This document shows positions 1-8,955 of a DNA stretch of 64,000 bases, piece by piece (position 1 is the first letter of the stretch; the number at the start of each line of letters is the position of its first letter). The DNA lies in the NCBI GenBank assembly GCA_900291925.1, contig UWYS01000015.1, forward strand, positions 434,001 to 498,000, in the 5' to 3' direction. The notes beneath the pieces were generated by a model that worked only from the letters and a program-made list of their open reading frames with translations, did no database searches and was not told where the DNA came from. The position numbers were made by a program, and so were the translations under genes. This DNA comes from Thecaphora thlaspeos. Taxonomy: Eukaryota; Basidiomycota; Ustilaginomycetes; Urocystidales; Glomosporiaceae.

Positions 1-256
1 GGCTGGTGTGCTGCAATGGTAGAGTTGATTGAGAGCAGGTTGAAGGAGAAAGAGAAGATGTTGGGAGCAGTCAGATAGAGCTGGCATTGTTGGCAGGTGG
101 CACCGGTAAGGGGTGGTGGTAGTGTGCAGTTGGCAGTCAGGGGTACAGTAGTTGAGCAAGGTGCCCAAGGTAAGTGGAGTGATTGCCAAGATCACTCCTA
201 GGGTCTCTCTCAGCCTTTCTTTTTTCCTTGCATCTCAATTGATCTGCACACAACTG
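1..256. mobile_element. Right end of a Tc1/mariner-like element (truncated by window edge)
   Basis: These 256 bases match 49729-49984, the right end of the complete element later in the window, with only two differences by eye (position 67 G against A, position 197 C against A). The outer end reads TGCACACAACTG and is followed by TA (257-258), the dinucleotide that Tc1/mariner elements duplicate on insertion. Sequence beyond the TA differs from that beyond the other copy, so this is a separate insertion and not a copied block. The rest of the element lies outside the window. The start of the minus-strand passenger frame (its first residues lie in the terminal repeat) is also present here. Confidence 0.9.
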
Positions 257-258
257 TA

Positions 259-1659
259 GAAATTCTCGGTCCCATCTATTTGAAGTCACATACATATGTA
301 ACCGTTTACAGTACTGGCTCGAAAATAGGGGATCATTGAGGGCGAGAAAGAACCCCGCAATGAAGAGCCGAGCGCTCAGGGCACCGGCGTCCATTATTTT
401 GCCCCTGGCTGCATACGCTCGGCGACCAAGGTGCTTTAGTCCGACCAGCACGCTTTCAAGGACGATTGGGATACGAGGACATGATGGACCGACTAGACAC
501 CGCAGAAGACGGGCAAAGGTGAGTGGGAGGAAATCGCGAGACGCCGATACAGGAGCTGCTGCCGGACGACAACGACGACAACGAACTTGGCCCGGCCGCT
601 CTCGAAGCAGCGGGACAGCCCCGATGCAGCCTGTAAACGAAGCACAGACCGTCAAGCTCGTCGGCACCGGCGCTGCCTGTTGTGAGGCGGGCGGAAACCC
701 CGACCTGACTTTTGGGGGCTCTGAGATGCACATTGATCCTTGCACTCTGTCGGAGTCGGGGCAATGACGGTCACCTTGTGCGTCCGACTCCTAACAGAGC
801 GGTCGGACGGGCCGAGCGGTGAGCCCCGCGGCGTGTGACTTGACACACAGCCAACACCGCCTGCCACCCGAAACTTAAAGCTGTCCTGTTCTGACGGAGG
901 AGCCGCTCGCTGGGCCTGGGCTGGGCTGGACTGCCGAGCCAGTCAGCTGCGCCTCGCGCCACGCTCGGATGAGCCGGCCGGCCCAGGCGTGAAGCAGAGT
1001 AGCCTGCAGTTTGCGTACGCACAGCACAGCACAGCACTTACACCGCGCGGCCCCCGCGCTTGCCCAAAGCGAGGCTTTTCAGCTTTCCCAGGCTCTGGTC
1101 TGCTGGATTCTGATCTTGTCGAACCCACCTCTTTCCATCCTTCATTCAACCCACCACGATCCCGACTCCGACTACCACCTCAAACATCATCCATCATCGC
1201 TCACAACCCCATCGTCACAGTGCTATCACCGTCCAGCGGCTTATTCCTTCCCTGTTGCTCGACTCCCGTCCTCGAACGGCCGCACACCGCCTCAACACCG
1301 ACGAAGCCGTGCACCTTAGCTTCCCCCACACGCTCTCCGACGTAGACACTAGGTACCCCACGACTGGACAGCAAGCGACCGCATCCGCATTACAACAGCC
1401 TCAAAGGCCAGGCGCACTACCTGCGGCGACTCACACAATCGCCTCTCGGACCGCCCGTCTCGCCAGAGTTCAGCGTTCAGACCGGCCTTGGGCCTCGTTG
1501 CGCCCGCTGCTTGACCGGAACCAGAGCGAGACGCCTCTAGTCAGCTCTATCCCGCTCGCTCGCTACCCGCTGAAACTCGATACGGCAGGAATCCCCGGCC
1601 TCTAATCCGACTCCACCGATAACTTCCCATTCACCTCCAGCGAGGCACCTTTGCCAATC
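259..1659. other. Intergenic region and probable 5' leader of the next gene
   Basis: I see no gene I can support in these 1.4 kb. Open frames occur on both strands, but they are short, arginine/proline-rich and without recognisable domains, as expected from chance in high-GC DNA. The last 500 bases or so are C-rich and pyrimidine-rich with many TCC/CTC runs, a common look for promoters and leaders of highly GC fungal genes. Confidence 0.5.
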
Positions 1660-4233
1660 ATGGTTTCGCCAGCGTCAGCCGATCCGGCTGCCGTCCCGGT
1701 CGCCTCCAAAAGGGGTCCCGGAGCCGCTCGAGGGGGGCCGCTCTCCCTCTCCACCTCTCCTCATTCGAACCTCTCAGAGACCGAGGCAGACAACGAGCAG
1801 CTCGACGACTTCTTCAGCAACCCGGACACGGCCGACCTTGGATACCACAGCGATGGCACTGGCGCCACCAGCCCCGGCCCAAACAGCCCCGGACCCAGCA
1901 GCCCGCTCGCTCGCTCGGTCCTCGGCTCGGCCATGGTGTCAAAGTCGGTCCAGCTGGCAAACGAGGAAACCAGCACCTCGCCCCCGGCACTTCGGCTCCA
2001 CGCCCTCCCCAGCTTCTCAAAGCCCATGTTGTCCAGCCAGACCATACGCGGCGTAAACGGCAACGGCGGCGGTGGCGAGATCGACGAGTCCCGCCAGACG
2101 GCGCAGGCTCAGCAGCATCCGGCTTCGGCTTCCCATCCTCTCCTTCCTTCGCCGCAGGCTTCCACTTCAAATTCTACTCCCACCGTCGCTGCCGCCGCTG
2201 CCATCCATCCCATCGCCGCAACACCGGCCCGCCGCCTCTCTGCCAGTATCGGCACATCGCCCGGTCCCGGCTCCTTGCCTGCAGCCAACGAGCTTCCCGC
2301 CGACCCCACCGACGCCTCGTCCGTCTCCCGCCTCTTTGCACACCCGCCGGCGGCATCCCCCGCGCCGTCGCCTGCGTTGGTCGCATCGCCTCCACGCACG
2401 CCCGGCTTCAGTCTGCGACACGCTTTCCCCGGTCAGCCGCTCGGCTCGCCGACCACGGAGCGGAGCAGTCTGCTGTTCCGGCCCTCGCGTAGCGGCACGA
2501 GGGCCTCTTCGCCCGAGGGTCGCCGTCGGGACGATGCCAGCGTTCCTCTTTCGCCGCTGCCATCTGTTTTGGGGTCGCGTTCCGTCGACCGTCGGCCCAT
2601 GAGCTCCTCTTCCACCGTCAGCGCTGCAGGCGTCCTCGCCAGCCCGTCTGTGGCCGTCGTCACGGGAATCGCTGCGGCTGGCGCTGAAGCGAAGTCGCCA
2701 AGCATCTTTGAGAGGGACATCGAACACAGAGACGCGAGCCACATCATGAGTCAGCAGGAGGCCATCGACGTCGCCATCCCTAGCGTCTTGGACGACGCCG
2801 TGGAGGCCATCATTGAGGACGGGACCGAGCAGATCGAGGTAGTCGCTCCGCAGGCTCCTGCACCGCCATTGGCGCTGAGCTCGGTTGCGCTCTCAGCGCA
2901 CAGCAGTGCAAGTTCGCCGGCTCTGTCGTCAATGCTACCTTCGCCTCCCGTCACCAGCTCTAGTCACTTTCAAGCGCCGCCGAGCTCGATGGCGGCCCAG
3001 ATCGCCGAACGCCTCGCACCGCGCTCGGCGGCCGCCGTCTCCGGCAGCCTGGAGGACGGTAAGCAGGCGGGCTCGGCCGTCCACAGAGCCGCAGGCCCCC
3101 GCAGTCCGGCGTCCGAGGCGGGCAGCGCGACGACGTCGCTGCGTTCTCGCTCACCGCAGACGGCGGCGGCCAGGAGCGTTTGCGACGTGCTCGACACCAG
3201 CCCCGCCCGCTCGCACGCCTCCATTTCCCCGACGCCTGGCCCCCACGCTTCGCTGGCGGCCGCCGTCTCACACGCCAGCCGAGCGCCCTCGGCCTCTGCT
3301 TCTGCGCCTGTCGCTGGCGGTCCTTCGCTTTCGTTCTCGCAGCAGCAGCAGCAACAGCAGCAGTCGAGCTCCTACATGCTCGCCGCTCCAACGGCCACTG
3401 CATTCCCGTCGCTGCCGCTGCCGAACCCGTACCGGTCCAGCTCGCCCAACCTGGCGGCGATCAGCGTGCCGCTGATGACCGCTTCGATGTCAGATGTCGG
3501 TCGGCCCGCCGCCTCGAGCCTGAGCATCGACGGCGCCGTTATCAGCGGGGCCGAGGTGGCCTCTCTCGACCGCAGCCTCGACAGCATTGCCGACGTGATC
3601 GCTGCCAGCGATGCCGAAGAGGCGGCCAGTCCTTACGTCCCGCGGTCTCCGGCCGTCTTACACTATGCCTCGGGGACGAGCAGCCCGACGATGGAGAAGC
3701 ACAAGGCTCGTAAGGGCAAGAGCAGTGCTGACAGCCGCCTCGGCCCAATCGGAGGGCTGGGGACCATGCCTGGCGGACTCGGCGTGTTCGATGCGTGCGA
3801 GGGCGGTTCTTTGATGGCGCTGTCTTCGGGCGCACCGTCGCCTTCGCACGAGGGAAAGAGGCGCTTGAGCTTCTTTTCGTACGCAGACATTATCAATCAC
3901 AACATGGGCGAGGTGATGGACTTCGAAGGCGTCGTCCGCCAAGCCGCCGAGCGAGATGATCAGCAGCACGGTTACGCAGGACATGCCAAGCCGCCGTCGT
4001 CGATCCTAGGCCAGCATCTCCCCGGCGTTGGCGGTGGTGGCACGAGCATGTCGCGGTCGGCCAGCACCAGCGCAGCCGACGCGCGGAGGTCGGCGGCGGC
4101 AGCGAGGATGAGTAACATCTCGGGCGTCAACACTCTGCTCCAGGGAGGTCGCAGAGACGTACTCGAGAACCAGGCGCTCAGCAACCGTCTTGAGAGCCTC
4201 AGCCTAGCCACAGCCAGCCCGATGCACAAGTAG
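1660..4233 (+). CDS. Low-complexity Ser/Ala/Pro-rich protein, function unknown
   Basis: A single intronless frame of 857 residues. I start it at the ATG at 1660 (protein begins MVSPASADPA); the frame opens slightly earlier but without an ATG. Most of it is Ser/Ala/Pro-rich and probably disordered, with a short glutamine run (about residues 562-570) and many S-P sites that could be phosphorylated. Near the C-terminus (about residues 735-775) a better-ordered segment stands out: the motif RRLSFFSYADIIN followed by an acidic, charged helix-like stretch. This looks like a short conserved docking or phosphorylation motif in a disordered protein (inference). The tail ends in a predicted helix (LENQALSNRLESLSLA). 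I do not recognise a family. Codon use and high GC match neighbouring genes, so it is probably real. Confidence 0.75.
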   Translation: MVSPASADPAAVPVASKRGPGAARGGPLSLSTSPHSNLSETEADNEQLDDFFSNPDTADLGYHSDGTGATSPGPNSPGPSSPLARSVLGSAMVSKSVQLANEETSTSPPALRLHALPSFSKPMLSSQTIRGVNGNGGGGEIDESRQTAQAQQHPASASHPLLPSPQASTSNSTPTVAAAAAIHPIAATPARRLSASIGTSPGPGSLPAANELPADPTDASSVSRLFAHPPAASPAPSPALVASPPRTPGFSLRHAFPGQPLGSPTTERSSLLFRPSRSGTRASSPEGRRRDDASVPLSPLPSVLGSRSVDRRPMSSSSTVSAAGVLASPSVAVVTGIAAAGAEAKSPSIFERDIEHRDASHIMSQQEAIDVAIPSVLDDAVEAIIEDGTEQIEVVAPQAPAPPLALSSVALSAHSSASSPALSSMLPSPPVTSSSHFQAPPSSMAAQIAERLAPRSAAAVSGSLEDGKQAGSAVHRAAGPRSPASEAGSATTSLRSRSPQTAAARSVCDVLDTSPARSHASISPTPGPHASLAAAVSHASRAPSASASAPVAGGPSLSFSQQQQQQQQSSSYMLAAPTATAFPSLPLPNPYRSSSPNLAAISVPLMTASMSDVGRPAASSLSIDGAVISGAEVASLDRSLDSIADVIAASDAEEAASPYVPRSPAVLHYASGTSSPTMEKHKARKGKSSADSRLGPIGGLGTMPGGLGVFDACEGGSLMALSSGAPSPSHEGKRRLSFFSYADIINHNMGEVMDFEGVVRQAAERDDQQHGYAGHAKPPSSILGQHLPGVGGGGTSMSRSASTSAADARRSAAAARMSNISGVNTLLQGGRRDVLENQALSNRLESLSLATASPMHK

Positions 4234-5013
4234 CTGCCGTGCCGCCACCGACCTCCCCGTGTCTCGTCCGCAAGCCGCAACTCGCCGTCCTGCATGCACA
4301 CCCAAGCCTGGCTCCACGATTTTCGGCCTCAATCTTATGCACACTTCGGCCTTCCACTCAGCCTAAGCGTAGACTAGCGTAGGCTAGTCTGCTTCGCCGG
4401 TCATCGATCTCTAAGATGCTCTCGTGCTGCTCGTCGATCTCATCCTTGATCTCCATCGCGCCCGTCTCTTAACATCAAACCCCTCGTGCGGTCAGTCTCC
4501 TCCGTCCTGGTCTCGGTCTCGACCTCGCCACCTTTCTCTCTCGTCTCAGGCAGTCGTGTCTTTCCGTCTCGTCCGTGCTGGGACGAGGCTCAGCTGGGTA
4601 CGGCGCCGCTTCCTCACCTTTTCGGCCTTCCTGTATCCTCTTCAGACTTCTCTCCGCTCTGTCAAGCCCCCAAGGTCACGGTAATCACCCGCACTCTTAA
4701 CGTCACGGTATCAGAAAGAGAAACAAAAAACAAAAAAAAAACAAAAAAAAAAAAAAAGCCCCCCTCCTCTCTCCTCGACCAACATCGTCCATGTATCTCC
4801 GCCCGCTCCTCTCCAGCCTCTCCTCTTGCCCATGTCAAAGCACTCGTCTCTCTATCTACACGCGACATCTCAAAAACTAGCTGTGATGCAATGGACTATC
4901 TTTCTTACTTCTGACCGAGACTAGCACCCGAGTCGACCACGGTCAGATATTCTCGGATCATTAACGGATACACAACGGCGAGTACAAGGGAAGTCAGGGA
5001 GGAGAGGGAGGAA
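4234..5013. other. Convergent intergenic region
   Basis: This lies between the 3' ends of the 1660-4233 gene and the minus-strand vWA gene. It contains an A-rich tract around 4720-4757 (long A runs broken by single C) and pyrimidine-rich sequence, consistent with two 3' untranslated regions. No gene is supported. Confidence 0.5.
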
Positions 5014-6460
5014 CTAGGCGTTACGATCCTTCTTGCGGTCCAGTCTGCGATTGACGCCGCCAAGCAGCGCCTTGATGATCAGGTCGGCGTTGAGCACCAT
5101 GGAAGAGTAGGTAAGGGTGTCGACCATGTCGCGGATACCGTGTTCCTTGGAGAGGGCGTCATCCACTGTGCGGACGTTGAGGAAGGGAGGGGGAAATTGG
5201 AAGGAATCGGGAGTCGACGTCAGTGTCAGGAATCGCTGTCTGAGATGGGGCAGCAAGAGGCGACAAGCGTTGAACCTACATTCTTGTAAAGCTTCGGACG
5301 CTTCAACTGCAAGTTTCGAAGAGGGTGAGGGAAGGCAGGATGTGTTAGTCGTAAGATCGACGATAGAGCGAAGTAGACGCCCTTCGAAACACTTGCCATC
5401 GTCTCCGACTTGGATGATTTGGACGCCGATCTGCGCAAGAGGAGCATTGGCCCTGTCGAGGCGGCGGGCGCAGGCGACAATCACCGACTCGGGATCGTCC
5501 GTCGAGCTGCCGTCGGTCAGGATGATGATCTGGTTGGCCGGAAGCAGGAATGAGGAGAGCGAACAAAAAGGCACGGTGAGTTGGGTGTGCCCATCACAAA
5601 GGACCGCAGCGCGTCCGTTCGACTCACGTTTCGCTTCTTGGGCTCAGGGCCTGTGTTTTGGCCCCGGGCGACCCTTTCCTTGTAGTCCTCGATGCGGTCC
5701 AGATACTCGAGCAGGATAATCTCGAGCCGCATGCCGGTGGGCGTAGCTCCGTCCGGCTCGATCGAGTCAAAGACCCGGAGTACTTCTTGCGGATCTGTGC
5801 AGTTTTCGATGCATCTTTCGCTCTGGCATAGGAGGTGAGACGAACGGAGGTGATAAAAAAAAAAAAAGGCGTTAATGCTGGCTCACCCTTTCTGGCCGGG
5901 CCGCGGCGACTCACGTTGAGGAAGTAGACGTCCACGCCGTCGCGGTCGTACTTTGCGGCGAGCTCTACGACGCCCGACACGGCGTCCCTCGCCTCCTCCC
6001 ATCGGGACTTGCCGATCGAGCCGTCCGGCTGCTCGTTGATGTTCATGCTTCCGCTGTTGTAGTCCAGAGCGGAAGAGGTGCGGGCGTAAGTAAACGGAGC
6101 AAGCGGAGATCGCAAAAGAACCGTGATGGGAGAAAAGAGACGGCAACTTTGTACGCACCTGTCGTCGATAATAAAGATGGTGTCAAAGGACTTGAGGAAG
6201 TCGAGCGGATCTTCGCGGATCGTGCTGGCGCGGCGGACCGCCCCTCCGCCGCTGGAAGGGTAGGCGCCCGGAGGCGGCCCCGGGGGCGGGGCGTACTGCT
6301 GCCGTGATGCCTGCTGCTGTGCAAGAGCCTGCGCTTGCGACTGGTTGCTGGATGTGTTGGTGCGGTCAACGGGGTTGTAGGGAGGCGGTGGTGGGAGCGA
6401 GGCATCTGGCTCGGCGTTGTTGAACTCCACGCCGGTGCGTTGGGGTCGCCCGGAAGACAT
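5014..6460 (-). CDS. von Willebrand factor A (vWA) domain protein, six exons
   Basis: Exons read by phase and protein continuity: 6460-6159, 6053-5915, 5822-5628, 5529-5397, 5306-5280, 5165-5014; product about 315 residues. The first 95 or so residues are Pro/Gln-rich (PPPPPYNP, PPPGPPPGAYP). The vWA domain follows: strand TIFIIDD, then the MIDAS metal site DDSGSM, which is assembled across the first intron, then IEPDGATPTG and IIILTDGSSTDDPE. The C-terminus (ALLGGVNRRLDRKKDRNA) is basic. vWA domains bind ligands through a divalent metal and are common in cytosolic fungal proteins of unknown role; no membrane segment is visible. Intron 4 begins with GC (GCAAGT) rather than GT, and exon 5 is only 27 nt. 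Together they restore EASEALQELDDALSKEH, which fits the expected end-of-domain helix. If they are ignored, the frame meets stops. Confidence 0.85.
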
Positions 6461-7124
6461 GCCGTCTTTGGTTGGAGGTGCGGGGTGGAGTTGCTGGGGA
6501 GGATGGATGGATGGGTAAGTGAATGGAAGGAACAATCGGTGGGTGATGAGCGTGCCACTTGTCCAGAGTTAGTTTCTGCGGTCGTATGGCTTGAGAGTGG
6601 CGAGTTGCTGGCAAAGATGGTGGAGTGTGAGGGCGAAGCGGTGGCGGAGATGCTGTGACGGGAGAAAGCAGGAATGGCGGACGGTCGAGGAGAAAGGGCG
6701 ACCGTGCCCTGTGCCGGCGGATGTGCGTGTGCCAAGGCCCGGCCTGGCCTCAGCCCGCAGAGAAAGGCGGTGCAGCACGCCCCTTTGACCATCATGCTTT
6801 CCGCACCACCCCCGTCATGACTCACGCAAGGTTGTACAGCGCTTACACAGCAACCCAAGCCTCCCGCCCAGCTTTGTCAGCATCGTAAGCATCACAGTCC
6901 TGACGCGGCACGGTCAACGCAGCGGCCGCGTTCGGACAGAGCAGGCCAGGTGCAGCTTCCGGTACATGTCGTTTTGTTTCCACCTAGCTCAACGGACGCG
7001 CGGTCGTGTCGTCGGATAGCGCCACCGTACCCGCCGGCCATCTATCGGCGGAAGAAAAGGGCGGCGACATTGGCAAAGTTGTCTGCGAGATCATTGTTAC
7101 TCCTCGTTCGCTGCTGCACCGCCT
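6461..7124. other. Intergenic: vWA gene promoter and PDI 3' region
   Basis: About 660 bases lie between the start of the minus-strand vWA gene and the stop of the minus-strand PDI gene. No coding frame with recognisable content is present. It should hold the PDI 3' untranslated region and the vWA promoter. Confidence 0.4.
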
Positions 7125-8461
7125 TTACAGCTCGTTCTTGACCTTCTGTGCCGCCTTCTTGGCGTCTTCGACCTGCTTGTGCGCCACCGCGGCGATCCGC
7201 TCGTTGGCAAAGGCCGCGAGCACGTTGAGCTTCTTCTTGAGCTCGTCGACCTTCTGGCGCGTCAGTTGACTCATGCCATCGGCGTACTTCTTCAGGATGG
7301 TCGAGATCCGCTTCGTCTCCTTTTCGATGTAGTCGTTGTTGATGCCGGCCTTGTCCATGACGCGCACATAGTAGTTGGCCGCCTGCACCTTTTCGGGCGT
7401 CGCCTTGTCGCTCCCCTTCATCGAGTCGATAAACTTGACCAGCTCCTCGTACAGCGTCGCCCGTCTGTCGGCGGGCGACGTGTACCAGCGCGCGGCCAGG
7501 CCGTCGAGCGAGGGCATCCGACCCGCCAGGTCGCTCAGCGAGCCGCCCTTGAGCCGCGCGGTGGAGCACTTGCCGTTGAGGTACTTGAGGAAGTCGTCCT
7601 GGCTCCGGCCCTGGTTGTACGTCTCCGGCTGCTTGTTCTCGCCCTTGGGGAAGAAAAGGAGCGTTGGGAACGACGAGATGCCGTAGCGCTGCGCGATGGC
7701 CTTGTGGGCCTCATTGTCGGCGTCGAACTGAGCCACGACGCACTGCACGGCATCAGAATGCACGAGAACGAAGAGTATCACGGGCGTCAGTCACGTTGTC
7801 GCTCGGCGTTCTGCCCCGCCTAACCGCCCGCGCATCCTAGACAGGCAGCCTGACTACTCACACGATCGTCCCCGGCAAAATCGGTGGCCACCTCTTGGTA
7901 GATGGGGTGAAGCGACTTGCAATGCCCACACCAAGGGGCGTAGAATTCGACGAGGGCGTCGTTCTCGGGGTGGAGGACAATCTCGTCAAAGTTTTTGTGG
8001 GTGAGCTGGACGGCGACGGTGGCCGGGGGCGGAGGCGGGGGCGGGATGTTGCTGGCGGCGCCGCTCTGTTCGGTGACAAACTTGACGATGCTATCGAGGT
8101 CGCGTCCGGAGGCGTAGGGATTGCCTTCCTTGGAGTGGGGCGGGTACCACTTGAGGGTGGGGAAGCCCTTTACCCCTGCGCGCTTGCTGAGTTCGCGGTT
8201 CTTGTCGCCATCGACCTTTGCGATGACGACCGAGTCGGCCCTTGACGAGGCGAAAGCATCTGCGACCTTTTCGTAGGTGGGTGCGAGGCTCTTACAGTGG
8301 CCGCACCAGGGGGCAAAGTACTCGACGAAGACGCCGAGTGGGCCTCCGACGGTGGCGTCAAAGTCCTTTGTCTTTGTGAGGTCCTTGACGTTGGAAGCGG
8401 CGGCGGCTAGCGCCGCGAGGAGCGAGGCGGCGAGCGCCAGGGACAGCCTGAGCGATAGCAT
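7125..8461 (-). CDS. Protein disulfide-isomerase, two thioredoxin domains plus ERp29-like domain
   Basis: Two exons, 8461-7862 and 7742-7125, joined in phase 0 to give about 405 residues. The N-terminus (MLSLRLSLALAASLLAALAAAAS) is a clear secretion signal. Two thioredoxin domains follow, each with the active site APWCGHCKS (about residues 49-57 and 172-180). The C-terminal third, with a YYVRVMDKAG-type segment and long helices, matches the ERp29 C-terminal domain found in the fungal tigA/ERp38 class of PDI. The enzyme forms and rearranges disulfides in the endoplasmic reticulum. The last four residues are KNEL; fungi usually use HDEL or KDEL, so this is probably a variant retrieval signal. 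The intron (7861-7743) has a normal GTGAGT donor and falls just after the second active-site domain core. It is divergently paired with the gene starting at 8956. Confidence 0.93.
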
Positions 8462-8955
8462 GACGGTCGAACAGGGAGGCAGGTCGGCGGGGTAGGAGGT
8501 GATTGGTGTATGTGGAAATCGGTGTCAGGGTGGTGGTTGGAAGACGGGACGAAAGACTGCGAGGGAGGTTGGCCAATGGGTCCAGCCTGGCCCGTGGCCC
8601 GCCTCTTCTCCGACGCACAGGTCTCCCTGACGTGGCTCATGCCGCCACCAAGGCGCTGATCGGAAGAATGGGGGCCGCGTGCGGGTCCGAGCACCTGGCC
8701 GGCTGGCTCCGGACTCGCCTCGCTCCACACAGCAGCCGCAGCAGCCGCCAAAGCCGCCAAAGCCGCCTCTTCTCTTTACCCAACTTTTCACCAGCCTCGG
8801 CCACCTCCCTACCCACACTAGTCATCCTCGACCCGTCTGCCGTCATCATCATCCAGATCCGCACGCCACCACTACGCCACAGTATCGTCGCCGGCAGCTA
8901 GCGTCCGTCCAGGGACTTCCGTCGCCCGTCGTCTTGCTCCAGGCAGGCACAAGTT
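8462..8955. promoter_or_regulatory. Shared promoter region of divergent PDI and glycine-rich-protein genes
   Basis: The starts at 8461 (minus) and 8956 (plus) are separated by 494 bases, so the promoters of both genes must lie here. The region contains CAGCAGCCGCAGCAGCCGCCAAAGCCGCCAAAGCC-like short tandem runs near 8730-8765. I did not find an element I could name with confidence. Confidence 0.4.

Noticed and set aside
4700..4757. A-rich tract as a retrotransposon poly-A tail
   Set aside because: No flanking target duplication or coding remnant; fits a 3' untranslated region.
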